From Mariniphaga sp041687215 (GTDB taxonomy: Bacteria > Bacteroidota > Bacteroidia > Bacteroidales > Prolixibacteraceae), in assembly GCF_041687215.1 (NCBI RefSeq), contig NZ_JAWLCI010000011.1, positions 28,610 to 92,609 of the forward strand: a stretch of DNA of 64,000 nt. The letters run 5' to 3'. The translations under genes were made by a program, and so were the position numbers. Shown here in pieces: positions 18,630 to 27,394 of this stretch (position 1 is its first letter; the number at the start of each line of letters is the position of its first letter). Below the pieces are notes generated by a model, which had not been told where the DNA came from, did no database searches, and was given only the letters and a program-made list of their open reading frames with translations.

Positions 18630-19799
18630 CTATTCAAAATCGGGATAGAGTAAATATTTTTTTCTTATTCGTTTATATTTTTCCAGTTCGGGCTGCCAGC
18701 TTTGTACAATTTCTGCCTCGGAAAGCCCTTGCCTGATTTGCTGAATGAGTTTATCTGTTCCGGCAAGCAGGTTTAACCAGCGTTCGCGGGTAAGAAATTC
18801 TTCTTCGTTCTCATACTTCTGGTAAAAATCAAGAAAGAATTTCAGTGTAAATTGTGGTACTTCTTCGAGTTGTCTTAAATCAGCACCATAACAAACTTTT
18901 CCCTCGTTGAGCGGTTTTAGGGCTGCGTTAGGAATACTTCGGGGAGTAAAGCTGAAATCTCCCAGTTCTGGTTTTAACCCACCCAATACCTGAAAAGGAA
19001 AATCGGTACCACGCCCAACACTTACGCTGGTTGCTTCGAAAAAACAGAGGGAAGGATAGAGCCGTACTGCCAAATCGTTGGGTAGATTAGGCGATGGCGC
19101 AACGGGCAGGGAATAAGCCATCTGATGCGAATAATTGGCCACTGGAATTATTGTAAGCTCACACCGTTTCTCATTTTCCAGCCATTTTTCACCATTAATC
19201 ATTTGAGCCAGTTCGCCAACGGTACATCCATGAACAAGAGCGATGGGGTGCATTCCCACAAACGACTTATATTCAGTTTTCAGTATCGGACCTGCAACAT
19301 AATCGCCATTGGGGTTTGGCCGGTCGAAAACAACGAGCGGTTTATTGTTTTCAGCACAGGCTTCCATTACAAGGTGAAGCGTTGAAATGTAAGTGTAAAA
19401 CCTGCATCCCACATCCTGAATGTCAAAAATAAGCAAATCGAGATCGGCCAAATGTTCCGGCAAAGGTTTGCGCGTATCGCCGTAGAGTGAAACCACCGGA
19501 ACGCCTGTTTTACTGTCAACACCGTCTTTAATTAATTCGCCCGCCGAAGCATCGCCCCGGAACCCATGCTCGGGAGCGAATATTTTAACCACTTCAATGT
19601 TTTGTGCCCGTAAAAAATCGATAAGATGAACTTCTCCAACAAGCGAGGTATGGTTTACTACCAATCCAACTTTTTTATTTTGAAGTAGATAGATGTAGTT
19701 TTCCGGTTGTTCGGCACCTGTTTTTAATTCTGTTTTGGATTGCGCGTTGCAGGAAAAGGAAAACAGGATTACCGCAAGAAAACCAATTCTTTTCAGCAT
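18630..19799 (-). CDS. namZ: Exo-beta-N-acetylmuramidase NamZ (DUF1343) lipoprotein
   Basis: DUF1343 proteins include NamZ, which removes MurNAc from non-reducing ends of peptidoglycan fragments. The 389-residue protein has a lipoprotein signal (FLAVILFSFSC, Cys17) and the family blocks KKVGLVVNHTSLVG, IFAPEHGFRGDASAGE, GVPVVSLYGDTRKP, LLIFDIQDVGCRFYTYISTL, VFDRPNPNGDYVAGP and SLCFFEATSVSVGRGTDFPF. It should act in the periplasm. It lies between an outer-membrane barrel gene (61 bases upstream) and an SSS symporter gene (2 bases downstream). MurK and MurQ, needed to use MurNAc inside the cell, are not in the window. Confidence 0.88.
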   Translation of the reverse strand: MLKRIGFLAVILFSFSCNAQSKTELKTGAEQPENYIYLLQNKKVGLVVNHTSLVGEVHLIDFLRAQNIEVVKIFAPEHGFRGDASAGELIKDGVDSKTGVPVVSLYGDTRKPLPEHLADLDLLIFDIQDVGCRFYTYISTLHLVMEACAENNKPLVVFDRPNPNGDYVAGPILKTEYKSFVGMHPIALVHGCTVGELAQMINGEKWLENEKRCELTIIPVANYSHQMAYSLPVAPSPNLPNDLAVRLYPSLCFFEATSVSVGRGTDFPFQVLGGLKPELGDFSFTPRSIPNAALKPLNEGKVCYGADLRQLEEVPQFTLKFFLDFYQKYENEEEFLTRERWLNLLAGTDKLIQQIRQGLSEAEIVQSWQPELEKYKRIRKKYLLYPDFE

Positions 19800-19860
19800 G
19801 GCATAATTTTTTTAATTCTGATGGCTAAAATACCATTTGAAAAATCGAAAACCTAAAAAA

Positions 19861-20739
19861 TTAGTGTGTATTTCCGAAGGGAATTGTAAAACCGAGCCAT
19901 GGAATAGCAATCAATCCGGCGTCTGCTCCAACAGGCATGAACAGCCCAAAGTCCAGTGCGGCCTTTTTTATAATCCAGCGTGCGCCGCCACTAATTATTC
20001 CTCCTCCGCTTTCAGCAAAACCAATGTAGTAATTTTCAGAAAGGAAGTACCACCGGGATGAAAGCCTGAACATTCCGCAAAAATTAATGAGTGGACTGGA
20101 AGCCCATTCACCTCCTGCAAAACCATATCCCAAACCAATACTTATATTGTTATCAGGCGTTCCGAAAGTTGAAACCCCATACAAAATACCAAAAGTTGCA
20201 TCCGATTCTCCCAAAATTGTTCCTGCTAAAGCACCGGCTCCAAGGTTGAATTTATTTTTTTCGAGGGGAAACGATAATTTCGGGTTGATTAAGACTGGTG
20301 TGGGACCTCCACCAAATAAAAAAAGCGGAATAACTGTTGCTCCAATGGAAAAGTTATCTGTAATTCCATAAGCGAACTGATTCCAAAGTACCCATATGTT
20401 TTGGTAATATCCTTCTCCTTTTTTTAATCCGTAGCCATTGGGAGCCCAAAAATACCGTGTTGACTGTGGATTTGGAAACCAAAGCTCTCCATCCTTATAC
20501 TGGTTTGGCAAAATTTCTTTTTGAGAAATAATGTCTTTGGTTAGAATGGAAATTTCTCCAAGATTTTCGGTTAAAAGAACAACTTTGGCAGTATCCTGGC
20601 TGGTTATTCTGCCAACAAATTCATTCCCGTCGCGGGTTTCAATTCTGACTAAGGTTGAGTCAGTTTCATTTTGTGCAACTACCTGGTTCATGGTTGGAGC
20701 CAGCAAAAAAATGAATAAAAGGAGTTTTACCTTTTTCAT
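19861..20739 (-). CDS. Outer-membrane beta-barrel protein of unknown function
   Basis: I do not recognise a named family. The 292-residue protein has a signal peptide (LLLFIFLLAPTMNQVVAQ), a small N-terminal beta domain of about 50 residues (VRIETRDGNEFVGRITSQD and then VVLLTENLGEISILTKDIIS) that resembles an LSm/SH3-like barrel, then a set of glycine-rich amphipathic strands (GITDNFSIGATVIPLFLFGG, ISIGLGYGFAGGEWASSPLI) ending in PWLGFTIPFGNTH, as expected of a membrane barrel. ATG at 20739 is used because a GTG further upstream would add seven polar residues before the signal peptide. It is probably co-transcribed with namZ. Confidence 0.72.
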   Translation of the reverse strand: MKKVKLLLFIFLLAPTMNQVVAQNETDSTLVRIETRDGNEFVGRITSQDTAKVVLLTENLGEISILTKDIISQKEILPNQYKDGELWFPNPQSTRYFWAPNGYGLKKGEGYYQNIWVLWNQFAYGITDNFSIGATVIPLFLFGGGPTPVLINPKLSFPLEKNKFNLGAGALAGTILGESDATFGILYGVSTFGTPDNNISIGLGYGFAGGEWASSPLINFCGMFRLSSRWYFLSENYYIGFAESGGGIISGGARWIIKKAALDFGLFMPVGADAGLIAIPWLGFTIPFGNTH

Positions 20740-20841
20740 GCCATAAATTTTAAATTTCACTTAACCCGAATAATCCAAGAATTATTCCTGTCTCCGACAA
20801 CGACTAAGATTACGTAAAAACTTTTTTTAAAAGTTTAACTT

Positions 20842-20860
20842 CCCCGAATCAACTTCGGGG
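20842..20860. repeat. Short perfect hairpin CCCCGAA-TTCGGGG
   Basis: A 7-base-pair perfect GC-rich stem with a 5-base loop. On the minus strand it follows the DEAD-box gene by about 150 bases and is followed by a weak AT-only stem and a short T run, so it could take part in termination, but it also lies in the leader region of the barrel gene. Confidence 0.5.
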
Positions 20861-20880
20861 CAGGCTATCTAAGTCGGGAT

Positions 20881-20930
20881 TAACCTGCATTTCATTCATT
20901 ACAAACAAAATTTATGAATAATGCAGGTTA
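20881..20930. repeat. 50-base inverted repeat
   Basis: TAACCTGCATT at the left edge is the exact reverse complement of AATGCAGGTTA at the right edge; after a 2-base bulge a further 6 base pairs (ATTCAT with ATGAAT) extend the stem around a 14-base loop. No poly-T follows on either strand, so it is not an ordinary terminator. It could be a small mobile or regulatory palindrome. Confidence 0.6.
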
Positions 20931-21012
20931 AAATATATGCTTTGAAAGGTAAGGATATTTTGAATTGAAGGCAATACCAAAAATGGAGAATTAGCAAATA
21001 TTAATTGGGAAG

Positions 21013-22269
21013 CTATTTGTTTTTCTGACCTGATGGCCGGCTTTTGAATTTTTTTCCTCCGTCTTTTCCTTTTTTGCTGTTATTGAATTTTTTTCGACGA
21101 AATTTTCCAGATGATTTTCCTGGTTTCCAATCTGGGCCCTGACCCAAACCTTCAGGTAACGGAAGTTTAATTACTTCCCGCTCAATGAGCTGTTCAATCT
21201 GTTGGAATTTTCCCATGTCTTTGTCGTTCACCAGAGTCAGGGCCACACCGGTGGCATCGGCACGGGCAGTTCGGCCCACGCGGTGCACGTAGTCTTCTGC
21301 ATCGTGTGGAACATCAAAATTGATAATGAGGTTAATTTCCTTAATGTCGATTCCGCGGCTAAGCACATCGGTTGCAACCAAAATTCGTGTTCGGCGTGCT
21401 TTAAATCCCTGAAGTACTTTTTCCCGATCGGTTTGCTCCAAATCAGATGAAATGGGTTCAACCGACATGTTATTTTTTTTCAGCGACCGGGCCAGTTCGT
21501 TCACTTTTACTTTGGTGGAACAAAAAATAAGAATGCTGTTATATTCCGGTTTATCGGCAAGCAAGTGATTAATGAGATCAATCTTTTGGTTTTCGTAACA
21601 CAGGTAAGCTGCCTGCAAAACTCCTTCAGCCGGTTTCGACATGGAAATGTTTATTTCCTTTGGATTAACCAGAATTTTTGAGGCCAGTGTTCTGATTTTA
21701 GGCGCCATGGTTGCGCTAAACATGAGTGTTTGTCGTTTTTTTGGCAAAAAAGAAATGATTTTCAGAATGTCTTCATGAAACCCGATGTCGAGCATGCGGT
21801 CGGCTTCATCGAGAATAAGGTATTTTATGGTATCAAATTTTACATATCCCAGGTTTAGGTGGGCAATAAGTTTACCGGGTGTGGCAATAACAATGTCGCC
21901 ACCCTGGGTGAGTGCCTTTTTTTGCTGGCCCCAGTCGTCGCCGTCGCTTCCTCCGTAAATGGCTATGGAATGAATTCCCAAACCGTATGCAATTCCCTGA
22001 ACCTGCTGATCAATTTGCATGGCCAGTTCGCGGGTGGGAACTAAAATTAATGTAGTTGTTTCACCGGCAGGATGTTCTAAAATTAAATCGAGAATAGGAA
22101 TAACAAATGCTGCCGTTTTCCCGGTGCCTGTTTGGGCGCAGGCAATCATATCTTTTCCTGCAAGTATTTCAGGAATCGCTTGCTCCTGTATCGGAGTTGT
22201 GTTTTTAAAACCCATGTACGAAATGGCATGGAGTATGTCGTCGTGTACGCCTAATTCAGAAAATTTCAT
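21013..22269 (-). CDS. DEAD-box RNA helicase, RhlE-like
   Basis: An ATP-dependent RNA helicase of 418 residues. The Q motif (GFKNTTPIQEQAIP), motif I (AQTGTGKTAA, Lys51), PTRELAMQ, the DEAD box in YLILDEADRMLDIGF, SAT (TLMFSATMAP), and motifs V-VI (ATDVLSRGIDIKEINLIINF and HRVGRTARADATG) are all intact. The tail after residue ~370 is lysine/arginine-rich and disordered (KSSGKFRRKKFNNSKKGKD), a common RNA-binding extension. Likely roles are ribosome assembly or RNA turnover. It appears monocistronic. Confidence 0.95.
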   Translation of the reverse strand: MKFSELGVHDDILHAISYMGFKNTTPIQEQAIPEILAGKDMIACAQTGTGKTAAFVIPILDLILEHPAGETTTLILVPTRELAMQIDQQVQGIAYGLGIHSIAIYGGSDGDDWGQQKKALTQGGDIVIATPGKLIAHLNLGYVKFDTIKYLILDEADRMLDIGFHEDILKIISFLPKKRQTLMFSATMAPKIRTLASKILVNPKEINISMSKPAEGVLQAAYLCYENQKIDLINHLLADKPEYNSILIFCSTKVKVNELARSLKKNNMSVEPISSDLEQTDREKVLQGFKARRTRILVATDVLSRGIDIKEINLIINFDVPHDAEDYVHRVGRTARADATGVALTLVNDKDMGKFQQIEQLIEREVIKLPLPEGLGQGPDWKPGKSSGKFRRKKFNNSKKGKDGGKKFKSRPSGQKNK

Positions 22270-22360
22270 TCAATTCAATCATTTTTATTCTTTACTTGTT
22301 TGGGAAAAACATCTTGTTTTCTGAATGCAAAGTAAACTAAAATTATTGATTTATCGGGTT

Positions 22361-23320
22361 TTAAAAGTAAGTAAGAATTTTTTCGATGAGCTCCATTCCG
22401 GCGTGTTTTCCCTGATTTGAAAAAATCACTTTTCCATTGGTATCTGCAAGTTCAAGTTTTATTTCAGAGTCGATACTTTCTTTAATAATCCGGTTCATTT
22501 GGCCGGTAACAGGCGCTTTTAAGTTTCCACTGTTTTGCTGAACGGCCGTTACCTTTAACCTGTGTTTTTTATTTTGCATTTCAATTTGAAGTGTTTTTCC
22601 TGAAAATGAAAGTTTGGTGATTTTTGAATTGTTATAAGTAGCAAACAGGTAAAATTTTCCATTGAGGTATAAAAAACAAATGTGCCCGATAAAAAAACTG
22701 CCAAGCCAGGGAATTTTTGCCACCGAAAAAGTGAATGAGCAATTGGGGTGGTCAAACGTATTGCAGTGCAGCCAAATCCACGATTCAGGGAAGGATGTTC
22801 CCCAGTCTTTTTCGATGTAACCTGTGCCATCAGAGAAATCAACAGCATTGCCGTTTAGTTCAAGTTTTCCGGTTAATTGGTGCAAAACCGAACCAATGCC
22901 GTGTTTACATTCCATAAAAGGAACAAATGAGTACCACCCCATAATTCCGGGAGAAAACATACTTTTCGGAAATTTAATCATTTCTGAATAGCTGATTTCC
23001 CCAGTAACCGAAATTTCAGGTGAGTCAATCTGAAGCACAATTCCTTTTTCGGAAAACCTGTTGTTTTCAATATTAACCTCCATTTTTTTTGTTGAATATT
23101 GAAATGCCGAAAGCGGATATTTTACGTATGCCGTTTGCCCCGAAATTCCATCGATAAACTGGATAAATGCATGTTTGTCGGTTTTATTCAGCGAAATGCC
23201 CGGGATAAATGAAAAAACATGCTGCCCGTTTTTGGCAACATGTTTAAAATACCATCCTTCGAAATAGTTTTTTTTATTTAAATCTCCCTGAAAAACCTCA
23301 GGCTTAAATAGTTTCATCAT
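22361..23320 (-). CDS. Tocopherol-cyclase-family protein
   Basis: A 319-residue protein of the tocopherol cyclase family (PF14249 type), recognised by NKKNYFEGWYFKHVAKNGQH near the start and the central GYIEKDWGTSFPESWIWLH, with HGIGSVLHQLTGKLEL between. Plant VTE1 closes the chromanol ring of tocopherols; bacterial relatives without tocopherol pathways are of unknown function and may bind lipids or quinones. It has no signal peptide. The ATG lies 1 base after the stop of the patatin gene, so it is translationally coupled to a lipid hydrolase; a shared lipid-related task is inferred from that. Confidence 0.78.
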   Translation of the reverse strand: MMKLFKPEVFQGDLNKKNYFEGWYFKHVAKNGQHVFSFIPGISLNKTDKHAFIQFIDGISGQTAYVKYPLSAFQYSTKKMEVNIENNRFSEKGIVLQIDSPEISVTGEISYSEMIKFPKSMFSPGIMGWYSFVPFMECKHGIGSVLHQLTGKLELNGNAVDFSDGTGYIEKDWGTSFPESWIWLHCNTFDHPNCSFTFSVAKIPWLGSFFIGHICFLYLNGKFYLFATYNNSKITKLSFSGKTLQIEMQNKKHRLKVTAVQQNSGNLKAPVTGQMNRIIKESIDSEIKLELADTNGKVIFSNQGKHAGMELIEKILTYF

Positions 23321-23321
23321 T

Positions 23322-24563
23322 TTATTCCCGAACTTTTTTATATCCTTCCCAATCGAATGATTTAATAAACTCAAGGCCTTTTTTCGCTCCCAGCAAAAAC
23401 AATTTCTTTTTCTTTTCGTCCTCCATTTTAAAGTTTAACCAGTTAAATTCCTTGTCGGCATCAATAAAACAAATCAATTTTCTGAAGTCGGGATTTTGTA
23501 ACAGGAACTCGTTGTCGGCGTCGTGGCGCATGGTGCTAATCATCGACCCAACAAATCCGCCCAGGTCGTCCACATCGGCAAACATTTCGCGATAGGCGCT
23601 TAATTTAACACCAAATGTGGGTTTTCGGGGAATGGTTTTGGTTTTAGAGTGAAAAACATTGATTGGGAAATTAGAAATCATGCCGCCATCCACAAATTTT
23701 GCTTTTTTAGGAATAGGTCCGAAATAATTGGTTTGTCTAATCCATTCACCTGTAGCCGGTTCTCCGGCATTGGGAATATCTTTTATTTCGAAAGGAACAA
23801 AAAAGAAAGGAACCGACATGGAAGCGCGAACCATTTTGGCCGGCGATATTTCATTTACTTTTTCTCCATAGTACAAATGGCCCATTTTAGGGAACAACAC
23901 CTTCGATTGTGTGGTAACATCTGCAGCTATAATATGAGTTAAAGCCATTTCGTCGGTAATTGCTTCTCCTGTGCGACGGTTGATAAGGCCGGCAGGGTAA
24001 TATTTACTGCTCCTTTTTTCAAGAAGGTCTTTAATGTTTGTAATTTTATTGGGCGATTCAATCAGAATTTTTTCAATCCACTCTTCAAAAGCTTTTCCGG
24101 GATTCAATCCAAGGTTTACAAACAAAGCCTGTTTCACTTTCCTGAAATTCCAGGCCAGTTTTCCCAAAACCCTTTTGAATGGAGTTCCGTCGATTACACG
24201 CTGAACAATATTTTTTAAAGCAGGATCTCCGTCAACAAACTCAAATAAATCCTGTTTGGCCAAAACATCGAGCACCTTTTTCGACTTTTCTTTGTCGATG
24301 GAATCAATTCCTGCAAGTACCAAGGTGTTAATGGCTCCGGCAGAGGTTCCGGCCAAATGGAAAAAGCGAATTCCGGCAAGTTCAAGAATATAGGTGTAAC
24401 CCACCAGAGCAATTCCCAAAACACCTCCGCCTTCCTGAACCAGGTCAACATACTGGTGGCCTTCTTCGTCAATTACATCTGAAAAAATCTTGTCTTTTAA
24501 TCCTTCAGCTTCGCGCATCATTTGCTGAAATTCAGGCTGGTTGGTAAAATCTTCGTAAGTCAT
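23322..24563 (-). CDS. Patatin-like phospholipase
   Basis: A 413-residue patatin-fold lipid acyl hydrolase. The oxyanion loop VQEGGGVLG (residues 42-50), nucleophile elbow HLAGTSAGAINT (Ser74) and the dyad aspartate in KAKFVDGGMISNFP (Asp292) are intact, so it is probably active. There is no signal peptide; it should act in the cytoplasm or at the inner face of the membrane. It is somewhat longer than minimal patatins because of insertions around residues 85-180 and 260-290. It is followed after 1 base by the tocopherol-cyclase-like gene. Confidence 0.9.
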   Translation of the reverse strand: MTYEDFTNQPEFQQMMREAEGLKDKIFSDVIDEEGHQYVDLVQEGGGVLGIALVGYTYILELAGIRFFHLAGTSAGAINTLVLAGIDSIDKEKSKKVLDVLAKQDLFEFVDGDPALKNIVQRVIDGTPFKRVLGKLAWNFRKVKQALFVNLGLNPGKAFEEWIEKILIESPNKITNIKDLLEKRSSKYYPAGLINRRTGEAITDEMALTHIIAADVTTQSKVLFPKMGHLYYGEKVNEISPAKMVRASMSVPFFFVPFEIKDIPNAGEPATGEWIRQTNYFGPIPKKAKFVDGGMISNFPINVFHSKTKTIPRKPTFGVKLSAYREMFADVDDLGGFVGSMISTMRHDADNEFLLQNPDFRKLICFIDADKEFNWLNFKMEDEKKKKLFLLGAKKGLEFIKSFDWEGYKKVRE

Positions 24564-24658
24564 TTTATTTAAATTTTATTGAATTATAATATCAGAGTAA
24601 AAGGTACAAAATTTACTTTATAGTTTTATTGGAGGGCGGAGGAAATTTTAGTGGAAAA

Positions 24659-25669
24659 TTATTCAGTGATGACATGGGCTTGTGCACCACATGTTTTGCA
24701 GGTTCCTTTAAAACCGTTTTGTACAATTTTAGTCTGATAATGATTTCGTTCAATTAATAATGCATGGCAATTCGGGCATCGGGTTGTTGCATGCTCTTCA
24801 TCGTTTACGTTTCCGAGGTAAACGTGATACAGATATTGTTTGGCAACGGAAAACAGGTGATTCAAAGTTTCAACTGGTGTGGGAGGCAAAACAAGTTTAT
24901 ATTGGGGAAAATAGCGCGACAAATGAAGAGGAATGTGCGGACCTAATTCTCCGGCAATCCATTTTATCATTTCTTCAAATTTTTTGTCATTGTCGTTCAA
25001 ACCAGGAATAACCAGGTTTGTAATTTCAAGATGATTTCCATGCGCCGCGATTATTTTCAAAGTTTCCAAAACCGGTTCGAGTTTTCCCCTGGTAAAGGTT
25101 TTGTAAAAATCATTGTCGAACGCTTTTAAATCAATATTAAAGGCATCTATTAAGGGAAGTATCTGTTTTAAAGGTTGCGGATTAATGTATCCGTTTGATA
25201 CAACCACATTTTTCATATTTTTTTCTTTTACCAGTTTAGCTGTGTCAACCATAAACTCATAAAAGGTAAAAGGCTCATTGTAAGTGTAGGCAACTCCAAT
25301 GTTATTTTTGGTTTTCATAGCTGTTTTTAAAATCTGTTCTGAAGTTACCGCATGAAAATCGTTGAATTCCTTTGCAAAGCATTGCGATATTTTATGGTTC
25401 TGGCAGAAAGAACAATACAGATTACACCCTACTTCGCCGATGGAAAGAATATTTTTCCCCGGGAAAAAATGATACAACGGTTTTTTTTCGATGGGATCTG
25501 TTCCCAATGCTGCCACCTGATTGTAAACATGCGTAACAAGCAATCCATCAATATTTTCGCGCACTTTGCAAATTCCGGTTTGTCCGGGTTTTAATTCGCA
25601 ATACCAGGGACAAAGAAGGCATTTTGTCACATGGTCTTCAGCTTTTTGATAAAAACGTGCTTCCTGCAT
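24659..25669 (-). CDS. amrS: AmmeMemoRadiSam-system radical SAM enzyme (AmrS type)
   Basis: A 336-residue radical SAM protein related to pyruvate-formate-lyase activases. The SAM-binding cluster motif is GCNLYCSFCQN (Cys82, Cys86, Cys89). Further cysteine pairs lie at both ends: CLLCPWYC at residues 17-24 and a zinc-ribbon-like CPNC...CKTC at the C-terminus. This architecture is that of the AmmeMemoRadiSam system, where it pairs with AMMECR1 and Memo proteins; neither partner is encoded in the window. The substrate is unknown. The ATG at 25669 is preferred over an upstream TTG. Confidence 0.85.
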   Translation of the reverse strand: MQEARFYQKAEDHVTKCLLCPWYCELKPGQTGICKVRENIDGLLVTHVYNQVAALGTDPIEKKPLYHFFPGKNILSIGEVGCNLYCSFCQNHKISQCFAKEFNDFHAVTSEQILKTAMKTKNNIGVAYTYNEPFTFYEFMVDTAKLVKEKNMKNVVVSNGYINPQPLKQILPLIDAFNIDLKAFDNDFYKTFTRGKLEPVLETLKIIAAHGNHLEITNLVIPGLNDNDKKFEEMIKWIAGELGPHIPLHLSRYFPQYKLVLPPTPVETLNHLFSVAKQYLYHVYLGNVNDEEHATTRCPNCHALLIERNHYQTKIVQNGFKGTCKTCGAQAHVITE

Positions 25670-25684
25670 TTTTATGCTTTTTTT

Positions 25685-25692
25685 CAAAGTTA
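25685..25692 (-). promoter_or_regulatory. -7 box upstream of the radical SAM gene
   Basis: The minus strand reads TAACTTTG, a match to TAnnTTTG, about 16 bases before the ATG at 25669. No -33 element is evident. Confidence 0.35.
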
Positions 25693-25767
25693 CGAAAATT
25701 CTTTTGTTACTTTAGAAGCATGTTTTTTCGAATATTATCCGAATTTTAAGAAACTAATACGAATTGC

Positions 25768-27294
25768 ATGTCAAAACCTGTGAAGAAAAAAACCTCCCGG
25801 CTGCAAAGGATCATGTTAATAGTAGCGCCGGTAATAAGTTTGCTCATTGTTTTATTTGCTGACCTCGATCCTGAGAATAAAAAAGTAACCTACACCTTTG
25901 CCATTGCGCTTTTAATGGCCATTTGGTGGATTACAGAAGCCATTCCGCTTGCAGCAACAGCGCTCATTCCGGTTGCACTTTTCCCATTATTCGGTGTTGT
26001 TGACGGAAAAACGGTTTCTGCCATGTATTTTAACCATCTCATTTTTTTGTTTATTGGAGGGTTTATAATGGCATTTGCCATGGAACGCTGGAATTTGCAT
26101 CGCCGAATTGCGCTCAGAATTCTTATTTTGTTCGGAATTAGCCCAGGCCGGATATTATTGGGTTTTATGCTGGCCACTTCTTTTTTGTCGATGTGGATGT
26201 CGAATACAGCCACAGCCATGATGATGGTTCCCATTGCGCTCTCCATTATTTTGAAACTGGAGGAAAATCTTGGGAGAAAAGCTACCAGAAGATATTCAGC
26301 GGGGTTGTTACTTTCCATTGCTTACTCAGCCTCAATTGGCGGAATAGCCACTTTGGTTGGTACACCACCCAATCTGTCGTTTGCACGGATTGCGAGTATT
26401 CTATTTCCTGAAATGGAAGAGATTTCTTTTGCCGATTGGTTTGTATTTGCATTGCCAGTCACCATTTTAATTTTTTTTGCTGCCTGGGCACTGTTATATT
26501 TTATGTTCAGGCCAAAGAAAAATTGGGAAAATCTTCATTTAGATGATTTTAGAAAGGAATACAAATTGCTGGGCAGCGCCAAACCTGAAGAAAAAATAGT
26601 ATTCGCGCTTTTTTCCACACTAGCATTACTTTGGATTTTCAGGACAGGATTCGAAATTCAGTCGGTTAAAATACCCGGATGGTCGCAGTTGTTCCAAACG
26701 CCGTCTTTTATAAACGATGGCACTGTGGCTATTTTTATGGCATTGCTCTTATTTATTATTCCCTCTAAAACTGAAAAAGGTGAGCGGTTAATGAATTGGG
26801 AAACCGCTAACCGCATTCCCTGGGGCATTGTACTTCTTTTTGGAGGTGGTTTTGCTCTGGCCCAGGGATTTGTGGATTCCGGTTTGTCGGTTTGGTTTGG
26901 AGAGCAATTGGCCGGGTTGGGTAAAATGGACCCAGTAATACTTACGCTGGCCAATGTTTCCATGATGTCAGTTCTCACCGAACTTACTTCGAATGTTGCT
27001 ACCACCGAAATGATTTTACCCATTTTGGGCGGATTGGCTGTTACCATTAATATTAATCCGTTGTTGTTAATGGTTCCGGCTACTTTGGCCGCTTCCCTGG
27101 CATTTATGCTTCCGGTTGCCACTCCTCCCAACGCCATTATTTTTGGCACAAACCGAATTAAAATTAAACAGATGGTAAAAGCGGGAATTTTATTGAATAT
27201 AGTCGGAATAATTGTAGCTACGCTTGTTATGTATTTCTGGGGAACCCTCGTTTTTGGAATCGATATTTCAGTTTTTCCCGACTGGGCCAAATAA
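25768..27294 (+). CDS. SLC13/DASS family sodium:anion symporter
   Basis: A 508-residue inner-membrane transporter of the divalent anion:Na+ symporter family (dicarboxylates, citrate or sulfate). It has the two inverted SNT substrate motifs, SFLSMWMSNTATAMMMVPIA and VLTELTSNVATTEMILPIL, and the family's WWITEAIPLAATALIPV and LPVATPPNAIIFGT segments, with about 11-12 membrane helices. The exact anion cannot be determined. It stands alone, divergent from the radical SAM gene, and ends at a good terminator shared with the nqr operon. Confidence 0.9.
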   Translation: MSKPVKKKTSRLQRIMLIVAPVISLLIVLFADLDPENKKVTYTFAIALLMAIWWITEAIPLAATALIPVALFPLFGVVDGKTVSAMYFNHLIFLFIGGFIMAFAMERWNLHRRIALRILILFGISPGRILLGFMLATSFLSMWMSNTATAMMMVPIALSIILKLEENLGRKATRRYSAGLLLSIAYSASIGGIATLVGTPPNLSFARIASILFPEMEEISFADWFVFALPVTILIFFAAWALLYFMFRPKKNWENLHLDDFRKEYKLLGSAKPEEKIVFALFSTLALLWIFRTGFEIQSVKIPGWSQLFQTPSFINDGTVAIFMALLLFIIPSKTEKGERLMNWETANRIPWGIVLLFGGGFALAQGFVDSGLSVWFGEQLAGLGKMDPVILTLANVSMMSVLTELTSNVATTEMILPILGGLAVTININPLLLMVPATLAASLAFMLPVATPPNAIIFGTNRIKIKQMVKAGILLNIVGIIVATLVMYFWGTLVFGIDISVFPDWAK

Positions 27295-27328
27295 AAAGCC
27301 ACCCTTCAGATTAAGGATGGCTTTTTAT
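27293..27328. terminator. Bidirectional terminator between the DASS gene and nqrF
   Basis: A 14-base stem with one mismatch (arms 27293-27306 and 27313-27326) has an A-run on the left and a T-run on the right, so it can act in both directions. It begins in the DASS stop codon and lies 67 bases beyond the nqrF stop. Confidence 0.8.
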
Positions 27329-27394
27329 CAATAATTTTATTCTCAAATCTTCCTGCTCAATACTCTGTACTTAATTCTTTGTACTTCTTCAAAT

